Below, piece by piece: positions 25,804-34,777 of a stretch of DNA of 64,000 bases (position 1 is the first letter of the stretch; the number at the start of each line of letters is the position of its first letter). Made by a program: the position numbers and the translations under genes. Source of the DNA: Martinezella lusitana (GTDB lineage: Bacteria > Pseudomonadota > Alphaproteobacteria > Rhizobiales > Rhizobiaceae). The notes under the pieces are model-generated. The model searched no databases. It was given only the letters and a program-made list of their open reading frames with translations, and had not been told where the DNA came from. Location: NCBI RefSeq assembly GCF_016901135.1, contig NZ_JAFEVL010000062.1, positions 234,110 through 298,109 on the forward strand. The letters run 5' to 3'.

Positions 25804-26424
25804 ATGGCAAGGCAGCCGGATCGATATGGTTCGTTTTCAGCGCTGCGTGAGCATAAGATCGAGGGTGTCGACTATCGTATCCGATTGGAAGATCGATCGT
25901 CCCGTGTCGCCATTATTGCTCCTCATGGCGGCTTCATCGAACCCGCCACCTCGGAGATTGCGCTGGAAATAGCGTCTGAGCATTTTTCCTTCTACTGCTT
26001 CGAGGGTCTGGGCGCGGACAGGCTGCATCATGAGTTGCACGTCACCTCCGAGCATTTCGACGAGCCGATGGCCCGCAGCCTGGTGACCAAATCGTTAGTC
26101 GTCGTCGCCATTCATGGCCGCATGGATAGGAGCGATCCGGAAACAACCTGGGTGGGCGGCCTCGATACGTTGCTTCGCGACCTGATCGCGCAGGCATTGA
26201 GTCAGAATGACTTCAGGGCTGTTGCAAGAGTGAAGGGGGAGGCACTAGCGGGGACCTCTGTCGGCAACATGTGCAACCGCGGCAAGCGGAATGTCGGGGT
26301 TCAGCTGGAGATCCCGAGAGGGATAAGGGATGCCCTTATCTCGGATGCCGAAAAGCTGAAGCGATATGCAGGATCGGTGCGTCACGCGATCGATCAATAC
26401 GACCAAAGTCTTCCAGCAGGCTAA
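25804..26424 (+). CDS. Poly-gamma-glutamate hydrolase family protein
   Basis: 206-residue protein matching the family of phage PghP-type zinc hydrolases that cut poly-gamma-glutamate. The conserved IIAPHGGFIEPATSEIA block (about residues 37-53) carries the metal-binding His and Glu, with further conserved positions in VVVAIHGR and GNMCNRG. There is no signal peptide. Nine bases after the MFS gene. Substrate in a Gram-negative host is unclear; it may act on another gamma-linked polymer. Confidence 0.8.
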   Translation: MARQPDRYGSFSALREHKIEGVDYRIRLEDRSSRVAIIAPHGGFIEPATSEIALEIASEHFSFYCFEGLGADRLHHELHVTSEHFDEPMARSLVTKSLVVVAIHGRMDRSDPETTWVGGLDTLLRDLIAQALSQNDFRAVARVKGEALAGTSVGNMCNRGKRNVGVQLEIPRGIRDALISDAEKLKRYAGSVRHAIDQYDQSLPAG

Positions 26425-26437
26425 GGCGTCAGGCGCC

Positions 26438-27166
26438 TCAGGCAGCCATTGCCTGCTTGCCTGCGAATACCATGTCGAGGAATTCGGAAAGCCAGGCCTT
26501 GAGCGCCGGATCGAAGATCATGCGGCCTTCCAGATGCTCGCGGCCCTGTTGGGCGTTCGGCATGCAGAAACGGTGTTCGCCATGCACGACCCAGCGCTGC
26601 ATCATGGCGCGCGTGAGTTCGGCATGGAACTGCAGGCCCCAGGCGTTGGCGCCGTAGCGATAGGCCTGGTTGGGATAGGTCTCGGCCGTGGCGAGCAGAT
26701 CGGCGCCGCGCGGCAGCTCGAAACCCTCGCGATGGAAATGATAGACCATCTGCGGCCAGCGCATCAGCAACCGGCCCTTTTCCGTCGGATTTAGCGCATA
26801 CCAGCCGATCTCGGTCTTGCCGTCGTCGCGCGCTTTCACCTTGGCGCCCAGATGTCGGGCGAGCATCTGCGCGCCGAGACAGATGCCGAGATAGGGACGA
26901 TTTTCCTTGAGCGGGATCTTCAGCCAGTCGATCTCGGCCTTGACGAACTCGTCCGGGTCGTTGGCGCTCATCGGGCCGCCGAAGATGACGGCGCCGGCAT
27001 GGGCCGCAAGCGTGGAGGGCAGGCCTTCGCCGAGAACGGGGCGGCGGATATCGAGATCGTAGCCCTTTTGCAGCAGCATCTGGCCGACGCGACCGGGACT
27101 GGAGTGCTCCTGATGGAGCACGATCAAAATGAGGCGGCCAGCGCTCTTCGGCGCTTCAATCATCAT
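26438..27166 (-). CDS. Class I glutamine amidotransferase (GMP-synthase-like)
   Basis: 242-residue stand-alone amidotransferase domain. The nucleophile is C96 in GICLGAQ, with H181 and E183 in GLQFHAE completing the triad. An oxyanion segment FGGPMSAND lies near 62-70. The fused synthetase domain is absent, so the ammonia acceptor or true substrate (for example a gamma-glutamyl compound) is unknown. The start overlaps the upstream TerB gene by 11 bases, and GGAG lies within that gene's end. Confidence 0.87.
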   Translation of the reverse strand: MMIEAPKSAGRLILIVLHQEHSSPGRVGQMLLQKGYDLDIRRPVLGEGLPSTLAAHAGAVIFGGPMSANDPDEFVKAEIDWLKIPLKENRPYLGICLGAQMLARHLGAKVKARDDGKTEIGWYALNPTEKGRLLMRWPQMVYHFHREGFELPRGADLLATAETYPNQAYRYGANAWGLQFHAELTRAMMQRWVVHGEHRFCMPNAQQGREHLEGRMIFDPALKAWLSEFLDMVFAGKQAMAA

Positions 27167-27641
27167 TGCCTGTCTCCATCTTGGAACCGGGCGCGCGGGC
27201 TGCTGCCTCCTGGCGCTTCATGATGCGTTCGCGATCGGAAATGCCCATGAGGTCGGCGATGCGCCAGATCGCGTGGTCTTCCATCTCGCTGCGCTCGCCG
27301 TCGGCATAGACGATATCCCAGAGAATGCCGAGCAGCTCCAGCCGCTGGGCGTTGTCGAGATGGCGCTTCAAGTCCGAGGTGAAGCGATAATAGTCGACGG
27401 CCTCGCTTTCGGCCTCCTCGCCGGCAGCGATCAGCCGATCGAGCTGACGGCCGTCCAGGCCGTATTGCTCCTTCAGCAGCTTGCGCAGCCGCTTCTTTTC
27501 GCTGTTCTCAACCTTGCCGTCCGCTTCCATGACCTGGATGCAGAGTGCCGCCACCGCTATGCGCGGATCATCGGGAGCAAAGCCGGATTTGGGGCGATCC
27601 TGGGTCAGGCTATGGAAGAATTCCTGAAAGCGTTCAAACAT
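27156..27641 (-). CDS. TerB-like protein
   Basis: 161-residue helical protein with the TerB/DjlA-N fold: acidic repeats VMEADGKVENSEKKRL near residues 37-52 and IVYADGERSEMEDHAI near 108-123, each with the metal-binding-like DG motif. TerB-only proteins occur widely outside tellurite operons and their role is undefined. The last 11 bases overlap the amidotransferase start, so translation is probably coupled. Confidence 0.82.
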   Translation of the reverse strand: MFERFQEFFHSLTQDRPKSGFAPDDPRIAVAALCIQVMEADGKVENSEKKRLRKLLKEQYGLDGRQLDRLIAAGEEAESEAVDYYRFTSDLKRHLDNAQRLELLGILWDIVYADGERSEMEDHAIWRIADLMGISDRERIMKRQEAAARAPGSKMETGNDD

Positions 27642-27693
27642 CCGTTTCCATTCTCAAAACAAGTCGAGCAGGGTTCTTGGGGAGCACCATGCT

Positions 27694-29301
27694 CTAGAAC
27701 AACTTGAGCCGTGTCTTGGGTTCCGGTTCAAGTCTTGGGTTTTTCACGCCCGGATCGTCCGGCGCACCACCGAAGAAGGGCCGTGGTTCCGGCTCCTGTT
27801 GCGCCGGCTCTGGCGCTGCGGCGGATGCGTCGGGCGCAGGCTTTGTCGCCGTCGGCTCCAACTCCATGACATAGGTATCGGCTGCCGGCGATGCAACTTT
27901 CGGTGAGGTCGACTTCTCGGTCACGGTTGCGGGAACTGCTTCGCGCATCGGCGGCAGCGATTTCAACGCCGCATCGACGGACACGGCAGAACCCTCTTCC
28001 ACAGGTCCCTCGATCTGGCCGAATGGGGCTTTCCATTCGAAGGCGTCGAGGCGGCCCGTGACCGGCGACAGCGGCAGCCATTTGTCGGATACGAAACCAT
28101 CGGCGACCCAGGCCGGATCGCGCGGAGCCCGCAAGGCCTGCGCCATCCAGTGACGTACGCGGCCCTGATCGTTGGTTTCGGCTTCCTCGATATCGGCCAG
28201 GAGCATGAAGGCGCCTTCGCGCGCATCGATCCTCGCGGCGGCTTCGCCCTTGGCACGAGCCTTGTTGAAATCACCGGCATCCAGCGCTGCTTTTGCCGTC
28301 AGCAGCAGCGCTTCGACATTGTTCGGGCGGATGGCCTCCAGCCGTTCGGCCCGCTTCAGCCGGTCGATGACGGAATCGCCGCTGCGAGCACGCACATAGG
28401 CCTTGCCGATCTCGGGGTGCGGATGCGCCTTCCAGACCTGCTCGAGCATGGATGCGGCCTTGCGTACCTTGTCTTCGCGGAAGAGAGCTTTCGCCGCAAT
28501 CAAGGCAGCAGGCACGAAATCGGCCACGAGCTTCAGGGCCGCAAGCGCATCGTCGCGGGCGCCTGCCGGATCACTCTCCAGCTTGTCGTTGGCGCGTGCC
28601 GTCAGCAGCACGGCGCGCTGGCGGTTGGCCGTGGTCTTGTCGACGACATGGGCGACCTTCTGCTGGTCGAGAAGCTTGATGGCATCATCCCAGCGGCCGG
28701 CCTGGCTGCGATATTCGAGCGTCGCCTGTGCTGCCCAGGGCAGATAGGGAGCCTGATCGGCCGCCTTTTCGGCATATTGCCGCGCCGCTTCGTGCGCGCC
28801 GAGGCGCTTGGCTTCCAGATAAAGGCCGCGCAATCCCAGTTCGCGGGTTTCCGGATCGTTGGCCATCAGCTCGAATTTCTGGCGCGCCTCGTCGTGCTTG
28901 CCTTCGATCAGCGCCGCTTGCGCCTCGAGCAGGTTGATGAGGGGCTCCTGGTCTGCACGGATCAGGCCACGCGTGCGCGCCGCCATCTTCCGGGCAAGCA
29001 GGGCGTTGCCGGCACCGGCAGCGATCAGACCGGTGGAGAGCGCCTGATAGCCGCGGTCGCGCTTGCGGGCGCGGAAATAGCGGGTGACCGAATGCGGCGA
29101 GGTCCAGATTAAGCGCAGGAACCACCAGAGGATCATGACGGCGGCGATCAGTGCGATCAGGATGCCGGCGGCCACGATCAGCCTGGTCTGGTAAAGCTGG
29201 CCTTCCCAGACCAGCGAAAGATCGCCGGGGCGATCCGCGAGCCAAGAGAAGCCGTAGCCGAGTGCCAGGACGAAAACGGCGAAGATAAGCAGTCTGATCA
29301 T
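27694..29301 (-). CDS. hemY: HemY N-terminal domain/TPR membrane protein
   Basis: 535-residue inner-membrane protein of the proteobacterial HemY type (not protoporphyrinogen oxidase). Two N-terminal helices (about 2-20 and 40-65) are followed by the HemY_N domain, a long TPR-like helical region (about 100-390), and a disordered Pro/Ala-rich tail. It lies last in the hemC-hemD-mic60 run, 15 bases after the previous gene. The role in heme synthesis is inferred from location; biochemical activity is not established. Confidence 0.88.
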   Translation of the reverse strand: MIRLLIFAVFVLALGYGFSWLADRPGDLSLVWEGQLYQTRLIVAAGILIALIAAVMILWWFLRLIWTSPHSVTRYFRARKRDRGYQALSTGLIAAGAGNALLARKMAARTRGLIRADQEPLINLLEAQAALIEGKHDEARQKFELMANDPETRELGLRGLYLEAKRLGAHEAARQYAEKAADQAPYLPWAAQATLEYRSQAGRWDDAIKLLDQQKVAHVVDKTTANRQRAVLLTARANDKLESDPAGARDDALAALKLVADFVPAALIAAKALFREDKVRKAASMLEQVWKAHPHPEIGKAYVRARSGDSVIDRLKRAERLEAIRPNNVEALLLTAKAALDAGDFNKARAKGEAAARIDAREGAFMLLADIEEAETNDQGRVRHWMAQALRAPRDPAWVADGFVSDKWLPLSPVTGRLDAFEWKAPFGQIEGPVEEGSAVSVDAALKSLPPMREAVPATVTEKSTSPKVASPAADTYVMELEPTATKPAPDASAAAPEPAQQEPEPRPFFGGAPDDPGVKNPRLEPEPKTRLKLF

Positions 29302-29316
29302 TCCTGCGCTCCGTCC

Positions 29317-30579
29317 TTAATTCTGTTTCCCGGTATTGGCGATTGCCTTCGACAGCGCATCGCTCACCAGATCCTCGACGCGGATGCGGGCTTCCAGCGA
29401 TTGCTTGAAGGCGGCGGAGGCCGACTTGGCTGTTTCGGGCAGGCTGTTCCACTCCGTCACCGCGCCCGGCAGATCGCCATTTTTCACCTTGTCTTCGAAA
29501 CGTGCGGCGACCGCATCGATGCCGTCACCGGGGACATTGCCGACGGGGCGGACCTGCACCAGGGTCTTGGCGCTCGACATCAGGCGGTCGCTCCAGCTCT
29601 GGTTCGGGTCGTTGCTCTCAGTCGTGGCGACAATGGCGGTCGCGACATCGGTGACCTGACGGATCAGGTCGGCGCGGGAGGGAACACCCGTCTGGGCGAA
29701 GGTCTTGAGATCGGCAACGGCGGGGTCGTCCGAGGCGACATTGGCGAAGGTGTCGAGCTCGGGCTGGAAGGGTCCGCCCCGGTCGATCGCCGCCTTCAGC
29801 GCCGCGGCGGCGATAGCGCGGGCGACAGCATTCTCCTGGCTCGGTTGATTGAGCTTCTTTTCGGCGTCATCGAGACGCTTGCCGACCTCAGCGTCGGAGC
29901 TGGCCTGGCTTTGGGTTGCCTTGCCGAGGTCCGTCTTCAACTGATCGATTTCCGTACTCAGGGACGCGATCTTCTGATCAGCGTCGCCGCTTGTTGTTCC
30001 CGCCGATCCGCCGGTCGAGGTGCCGTTGGCGGCAGCCGTTTCAAGCGCTGAGATGCGGGCAGCAAGCGCGTCGTCGGGCTTGGCTGCAGGTGCTGCGGCA
30101 AGGTTCGCGATGCTCTGCTTCAACCCATCAATCTGCGCGTTGAGTGCGGCGATATCGGCGGTACTGTCCTTGCGTGAGCTGCCGCCCGGCAAGAGGCCGG
30201 CATATTGAACGGCGCCGGCGCAAACGAGCGCAATCAAGCCGCCGACGATGCCAGCGGCGATCAGGCCGGAGGTTGAACCTTCCCGTCGCTGCGGCTCTTC
30301 GGCATAGGAGGGATGAGGCTCGGCCTGTCGCGTCGTCGTGGCCTGCGGCTCTTCCGGGGCGGGATCAGGGATGGGCTCGCGAGTTTCCTCGCGCAACGGC
30401 TCCTTGTCGGCCTCCAGCGGCATTTCCACTTCATTGGCGGAGGAGGAGCCGAATTCGTCGTGGGTGCGCTCCGTCATATCCTCAGGGGCCGCGTCCTGCG
30501 CAGTTTTTTCGGCTTCCAGATCAATCGTGACCGGCTCGTCGTTGGGCTTCGAATGGTTAGGCGGTTTTCCCGGTACCAT
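29317..30579 (-). CDS. Mic60/mitofilin-like inner-membrane protein (COG4223 type)
   Basis: 420-residue protein with an acidic disordered N-terminus (1-105), one membrane helix (about 107-128), coiled-coil segments (about 145-255), and a C-terminal mitofilin-like domain (about 260-415). Alphaproteobacterial Mic60 homologues, relatives of the mitochondrial crista-junction protein, are encoded next to heme genes, as here between hemD and hemY. It is expected in the inner membrane facing the periplasm, where it may shape membranes or contact outer-membrane proteins. Assignment rests on architecture and synteny. Confidence 0.8.
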   Translation of the reverse strand: MVPGKPPNHSKPNDEPVTIDLEAEKTAQDAAPEDMTERTHDEFGSSSANEVEMPLEADKEPLREETREPIPDPAPEEPQATTTRQAEPHPSYAEEPQRREGSTSGLIAAGIVGGLIALVCAGAVQYAGLLPGGSSRKDSTADIAALNAQIDGLKQSIANLAAAPAAKPDDALAARISALETAAANGTSTGGSAGTTSGDADQKIASLSTEIDQLKTDLGKATQSQASSDAEVGKRLDDAEKKLNQPSQENAVARAIAAAALKAAIDRGGPFQPELDTFANVASDDPAVADLKTFAQTGVPSRADLIRQVTDVATAIVATTESNDPNQSWSDRLMSSAKTLVQVRPVGNVPGDGIDAVAARFEDKVKNGDLPGAVTEWNSLPETAKSASAAFKQSLEARIRVEDLVSDALSKAIANTGKQN

Positions 30580-30658
30580 GAGGTCCTCTTTTCATGCGCT
30601 GCAGCGAAGTTAGACAGACAAGGCGATTATGGAAAGACCTTAGATCAAAATTACGGCC

Positions 30659-31390
30659 TTACTCAGCGTCAAGCAGCGCCAGAAGTCGGTCCTCATTCGG
30701 CATGTCGGCGGTATCGACGTGTAAACGCATTGCAGCCGGAATCGCTTCGGCGATGGCCTCGCTCAAGCAGAGGAATCGGGTCTCGGTGAAGATCTCTCGA
30801 TTTCGTTGCACGAACGACAAGCCGAAAAAACGTTGCGCCGTCTGATGGGAATAAAGCAGCACCGCATCGACATTCCGGTCGATGAAAAGCCGGCGAAGGC
30901 TATCATCCTCGGGAACGATATCTAGCATCCGGTAACATTCCACTGTGCGGAACGGCAGTTGCAGCTCCGCCAATCTGGTCTCGAAGCCGGCGGCGCGGGG
31001 ATGGCCCGCGAGATAGAGGAGGGGAGCCTTGGCAAGGCTGGCAGCGTGGCCGGAAATCAAGGCGGCCAGCTCCGTGCCGCCGCCTCCTTCGGATATGACA
31101 ACATTGGTGAAGCCGAGGTTTGCCGCCTCTTTGGCCGTTGCCCTGCCGACGGCAAAGAGCGGCCGGCCGAGATGTTCGGCGAGATCGGAACCCAATAAAG
31201 CAAGAACCCGAATCGCTTCGGCGCTGGTGACGGCGATGGCGCCTTCTGTGTCCAGGAGCGCTTGCCAGGCCTCTTCAACGAGATGGACCGGCTCCGCCAG
31301 CGGCAGCAACAGCGCCTCATGGCCCATCTGCGCCAACCGCCTGACGGTGCGTTCACCCGAATGCTGGGGGCGGGTGACGACGACGCGCAT
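30659..31390 (-). CDS. hemD: Uroporphyrinogen-III synthase
   Basis: Closes and inverts ring D of hydroxymethylbilane in tetrapyrrole synthesis. 243 residues, the family length, with the two-lobed HemD form. Family sequences are poorly conserved; recognisable points are the N-terminal VVVTRPQHSGERT and mid-protein ITSAEAIR-like segment (VTSAEAIRVL). It starts six bases after hemC, so the two are co-transcribed and act in succession. Confidence 0.92.
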   Translation of the reverse strand: MRVVVTRPQHSGERTVRRLAQMGHEALLLPLAEPVHLVEEAWQALLDTEGAIAVTSAEAIRVLALLGSDLAEHLGRPLFAVGRATAKEAANLGFTNVVISEGGGGTELAALISGHAASLAKAPLLYLAGHPRAAGFETRLAELQLPFRTVECYRMLDIVPEDDSLRRLFIDRNVDAVLLYSHQTAQRFFGLSFVQRNREIFTETRFLCLSEAIAEAIPAAMRLHVDTADMPNEDRLLALLDAE

Positions 31391-31396
31391 CGGACG

Positions 31397-32326
31397 TCAG
31401 ATCCAGTCTTCGAAGAAGGTGCTGCCCGCCTCGGCGCGAATCGCTTGGCCGGCATTGGTGCCGAGCGCCTCGGCATCGCGACGATTGCCCTCGATGGTGG
31501 TCGTATGCACCTGCTGTCCATCAGGCGTCAGGATCATGCCGAAGAACCGCAGGTGATCTCCCTCGCAAATTGCATAGCCGGCAATCGGTGTGCGACAGGA
31601 ACCGTCAAGGGCTGCCAGGAAGGCGCGCTCGCAGGAGACGGTATCGAAGGTGGGGCTGTCATTGATGGCGGCAAGCAGGTCGTTCATCCTGTTGTCGTCA
31701 ATGCGGCTTTCGATGGCGATCGCGCCCTGTGCCGGTGCCGGCGGGAATTCGTCGGGATCGAGGATGTCGGTGATGACCTCGACCCTGCCGAGCCGCTTCA
31801 GGCCGGCAACGGCGAGCAGCGTTGCATCCGCCTGCCCCTCTTCCAGCTTGCGCAGCCGGGTCTGGACCGAGCCGCGAAAGGTGATGACGTTGATATCGGG
31901 GCGCAGGCGGCGGATCAGCGCCTGGCGGCGCAGCGACGCGGAGCCGACGGTCGCGCCATGCGGTAATTCGATCAATCTTGGTGCCGTGCGGCCGATGACG
32001 GAATCGCGGATGTCCTCGCGCGGCAGATAGGCTGATAGCGCCAGTCCTTGCGGAAGTTTCGTCGCCATGTCCTTGGCCGAGTGCACGGCGAAGTCGAGCT
32101 CGCCCGAGGTCAGCTTCTCTTCCAGCTCTTCCGTGAATAGGCCCTTGCCGCCGATTGCCGCCAACGAGCGATCGGTGATGCGGTCGCCCTTGGTTGTGAG
32201 AACGACGATCTCGAACATCTCCTCCGGAAGGCCATGCGCCGCCATCAGGCGGTCGCGGGCCTCGTGTGCCTGGGCGAGCGCCAGCGGGCTGCCGCGCGTG
32301 CCGATCCGGAAAGGTTTTGTTTGCAT
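31397..32326 (-). CDS. hemC: Hydroxymethylbilane synthase (porphobilinogen deaminase)
   Basis: Joins four porphobilinogen units. 309 residues, with the N-terminal RIGTRGSPLALAQ motif and the dipyrromethane-cofactor cysteine in DGSCRTPIAGYA. I chose the ATG at 32326 (MQTKPFRIG) because conservation begins there; another in-frame ATG at 32365 would add 13 residues. It heads the hem run and is divergent from tsaD across 84 bases. Confidence 0.95.
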   Translation of the reverse strand: MQTKPFRIGTRGSPLALAQAHEARDRLMAAHGLPEEMFEIVVLTTKGDRITDRSLAAIGGKGLFTEELEEKLTSGELDFAVHSAKDMATKLPQGLALSAYLPREDIRDSVIGRTAPRLIELPHGATVGSASLRRQALIRRLRPDINVITFRGSVQTRLRKLEEGQADATLLAVAGLKRLGRVEVITDILDPDEFPPAPAQGAIAIESRIDDNRMNDLLAAINDSPTFDTVSCERAFLAALDGSCRTPIAGYAICEGDHLRFFGMILTPDGQQVHTTTIEGNRRDAEALGTNAGQAIRAEAGSTFFEDWI

Positions 32327-32410
32327 CCGCTTTGATCCGTTGTTACCGACAGTTCCCGTAACCATATTTCCGCTTCATCGCAATCGACCAACAGGCAACG
32401 AACGACTTCC

Positions 32411-33508
32411 ATGGCGTCCTTTCTTCGCATTCTCGGCATCGAAACAAGCTGCGACGAAACCGCTGCAGCTATTGTCGAACGCCTAGAAGACGGCACGTCC
32501 ACGGTTTGCTCCGATGTCGTGCTGAGCCAACTGGACGAGCATAGCGCTTATGGCGGCGTCGTGCCGGAAATTGCTGCGCGGGCGCATGTCGAGGCGCTGG
32601 ATACGCTGATCGACGAGGCATTGAAACGCGCCAATGTGTCGCTCTCGGACGTCGATGCCATTGCCGCGACGTCAGGCCCCGGCCTCATCGGCGGGCTGCT
32701 TGTGGGGTTGATGACCGGCAAGGCGATCTCGCGTGCCACAGGCAAGCCACTCTACGCCATCAACCATCTGGAAGGCCATGCCCTGACGGCGAGGCTGACC
32801 GACGGGCTTGCCTTTCCCTATCTGATGCTGCTCGTTTCCGGTGGCCATACGCAGCTTATCCTCGTGCGCGGCGTCGGTGAATACGAGCGCTGGGGCACGA
32901 CGATCGATGATGCGCTCGGCGAAGCCTTCGACAAGACGGCCAAACTGCTGGGTCTTCCTTATCCCGGCGGCCCGGCCGTGGAGGCGGCAGCCAGGAACGG
33001 CGATGCTGATCGCTTCGATTTCCCAAGGCCGTTGGTCGGCGAAACGCGGCTCGACTTTTCCTTCTCCGGCCTGAAGACGGCGGTGCGGCAGGCGGCAACG
33101 GCGATTGCGCCGGTCACGGAGCAGGATATCGCCGATATCTGCGCCTCTTTCCAGAGGGCGGTCTCACGTACCTTGAAGGACCGCATCGGCCGCGGCCTGC
33201 AACGCTTCAAGGCGGAATTCCCGAAGACGACGGAAACGCCGGCGCTCGTGGTTGCCGGCGGCGTTGCCGCCAATCTCGAGCTGCGCCGCACGCTGCAGGA
33301 ACTTTGCGACACCAATGGATTCCGGTTCATCGCGCCGCCATTGAGGCTGTGTACGGATAATGCCGTCATGATCGCCTGGGCCGGACTGGAGCGCATGGCA
33401 AAGGGCGTCGCCCCTGACGATCTCGATGTGCAGCCGCGTTCGCGCTGGCCGCTGGATCAGAAGGCGGAAACCCTCCTGGGTCATGGCAAACGTGGAGCGA
33501 AAGCATGA
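32411..33508 (+). CDS. tsaD: tRNA N6-threonylcarbamoyladenosine transferase subunit
   Basis: Transfers threonylcarbamoyl to A37 of ANN-decoding tRNAs, with TsaB and TsaE encoded elsewhere. 365 residues. ETSCDETAAA is near the start, the metal-binding H119 and H123 lie in NHLEGHALT, and VSGGHTQL is intact. It overlaps gpsA by 4 bases (ATGA) and is divergent from hemC, an arrangement common in Rhizobiales. Confidence 0.96.
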   Translation: MASFLRILGIETSCDETAAAIVERLEDGTSTVCSDVVLSQLDEHSAYGGVVPEIAARAHVEALDTLIDEALKRANVSLSDVDAIAATSGPGLIGGLLVGLMTGKAISRATGKPLYAINHLEGHALTARLTDGLAFPYLMLLVSGGHTQLILVRGVGEYERWGTTIDDALGEAFDKTAKLLGLPYPGGPAVEAAARNGDADRFDFPRPLVGETRLDFSFSGLKTAVRQAATAIAPVTEQDIADICASFQRAVSRTLKDRIGRGLQRFKAEFPKTTETPALVVAGGVAANLELRRTLQELCDTNGFRFIAPPLRLCTDNAVMIAWAGLERMAKGVAPDDLDVQPRSRWPLDQKAETLLGHGKRGAKA

Positions 33509-34494
33509 GCGGCAACGAACGGATCGCAGTCATCGGCGCTGGCGCTTTCGGCACGGCGCTCGCGGCCGTTATCGCACTGACCGGCCGGAGCGATGTGACG
33601 CTCGTCGGGCGCAAGGCGGCACTGATGGCCGATCTTGCCGCCGACCGGATGCATGATGCCGTATTGCCTGGGGTCACGCTTCCGGATTCGTTGCAGTTTT
33701 CGGCCGACCCGGATTCCGTTTCCGACGCCGGCATCGTCCTTTTCGCCATGCCGTCGCAGGCGCAGGCCGATGCGGCCAAGCTCTATGGGCCTTACCTTGC
33801 CAAGGATGCCGTCGTCGTCACCTGCGCCAAGGGCATCGACAAGGTCTCCGGCGATCTTTTGACCGAGATGCTCGAGCGGGAACTGCCGCAACATGCCATC
33901 GCCGTCCTCTCCGGACCGGGCTTCGCCACTGATATCGCCAAGGGTCTGCCGACGGCCATGGCGATCGCTGCTGCCGACATGGCGGTGGCAGAAAGGCTTG
34001 CGCAGGCGATCTCCGGCCCGAGCTTCCGTCTCTATGCCTCGGATGATCGCATCGGCGTGCAGCTCGGGGGAGCTTTGAAAAACGTCCTGGCCATTGCCTG
34101 CGGCATCGTCGAAGGACGGGGCATCGGCGATTCCGCGCGTGCGGCCTTGATCAGCCGCGGGCTGGCCGAAATGTCGCGCTTCGTTGCGGCCAAGGGCGGC
34201 AAGGCGGAGACGGTGCGCGGGCTTTCCGGCCTCGGCGACCTCGTGCTGACGGCCACCAGCCATCAATCCCGCAACCTGCGATTCGGCATCGCGCTTGGTC
34301 GCGGAGAAGCGGGTGATCCGACGCACGGCACGTTGGTCGAAGGCGCCTATGCTGCTTCCATCGCCGCGCGGCTCGCTGGCGAAATCGGTGTCGACATGCC
34401 GATTACCGAAGCAGTTTCAGCCATCATCGACGGCAAGCTCGACATAGCGACTGCCATCGGGCGTTTGATGACGCGGCCGATTACGACGGAATGA
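33505..34494 (+). CDS. gpsA: Glycerol-3-phosphate dehydrogenase [NAD(P)+]
   Basis: Makes sn-glycerol-3-phosphate for phospholipid synthesis. 329 residues. The nucleotide motif GAGAFGTALA is at 11-20, and the catalytic lysine is in GGALKNVLAIACG. It overlaps tsaD as ATGA and is probably translated with it. Confidence 0.96.
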   Translation: MSGNERIAVIGAGAFGTALAAVIALTGRSDVTLVGRKAALMADLAADRMHDAVLPGVTLPDSLQFSADPDSVSDAGIVLFAMPSQAQADAAKLYGPYLAKDAVVVTCAKGIDKVSGDLLTEMLERELPQHAIAVLSGPGFATDIAKGLPTAMAIAAADMAVAERLAQAISGPSFRLYASDDRIGVQLGGALKNVLAIACGIVEGRGIGDSARAALISRGLAEMSRFVAAKGGKAETVRGLSGLGDLVLTATSHQSRNLRFGIALGRGEAGDPTHGTLVEGAYAASIAARLAGEIGVDMPITEAVSAIIDGKLDIATAIGRLMTRPITTE

Positions 34495-34564
34495 TTAAGC
34501 TGCCGCGCTCCATTGACGATCTTCCTTGTTAGATAATACGTCATTGACGAAGCTGGAGGGTTTC

Positions 34565-34747
34565 ATGGACGAGCCAGAAAAGCACCATGTTGAAAATCGA
34601 ACGACTTCCGAAGAATTGCCCAAAAAGGGCGGCGTCTTCGCAGCTTTGCGCAATTCACCCCTCGTTGGAGTTGATCTTGATCTCCGGCGACCTCGTACCA
34701 AAGTGCGAGAAATTTCATTCGGCGATGATTCCGCGGAGGCGGAATAA
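34565..34747 (+). CDS. Small hypothetical protein with antitoxin-tail-like sequence
   Basis: 60-residue acidic/basic protein with a strong GGAGGG ribosome site four bases before the ATG at 34565. No DNA-binding domain is present. Residues about 25-50 (FAALRNSPLVGVDLDLRR) resemble the short toxin-binding tails of some antitoxins, but no toxin gene adjoins. It sits 70 bases after gpsA and 30 before the YciI gene, so it is likely part of the same run. The resemblance is by eye and weak. Confidence 0.55.
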   Translation: MDEPEKHHVENRTTSEELPKKGGVFAALRNSPLVGVDLDLRRPRTKVREISFGDDSAEAE

Positions 34748-34777
34748 TCTTCGCCTTTTCAAAAGGAGAGCCAAACA

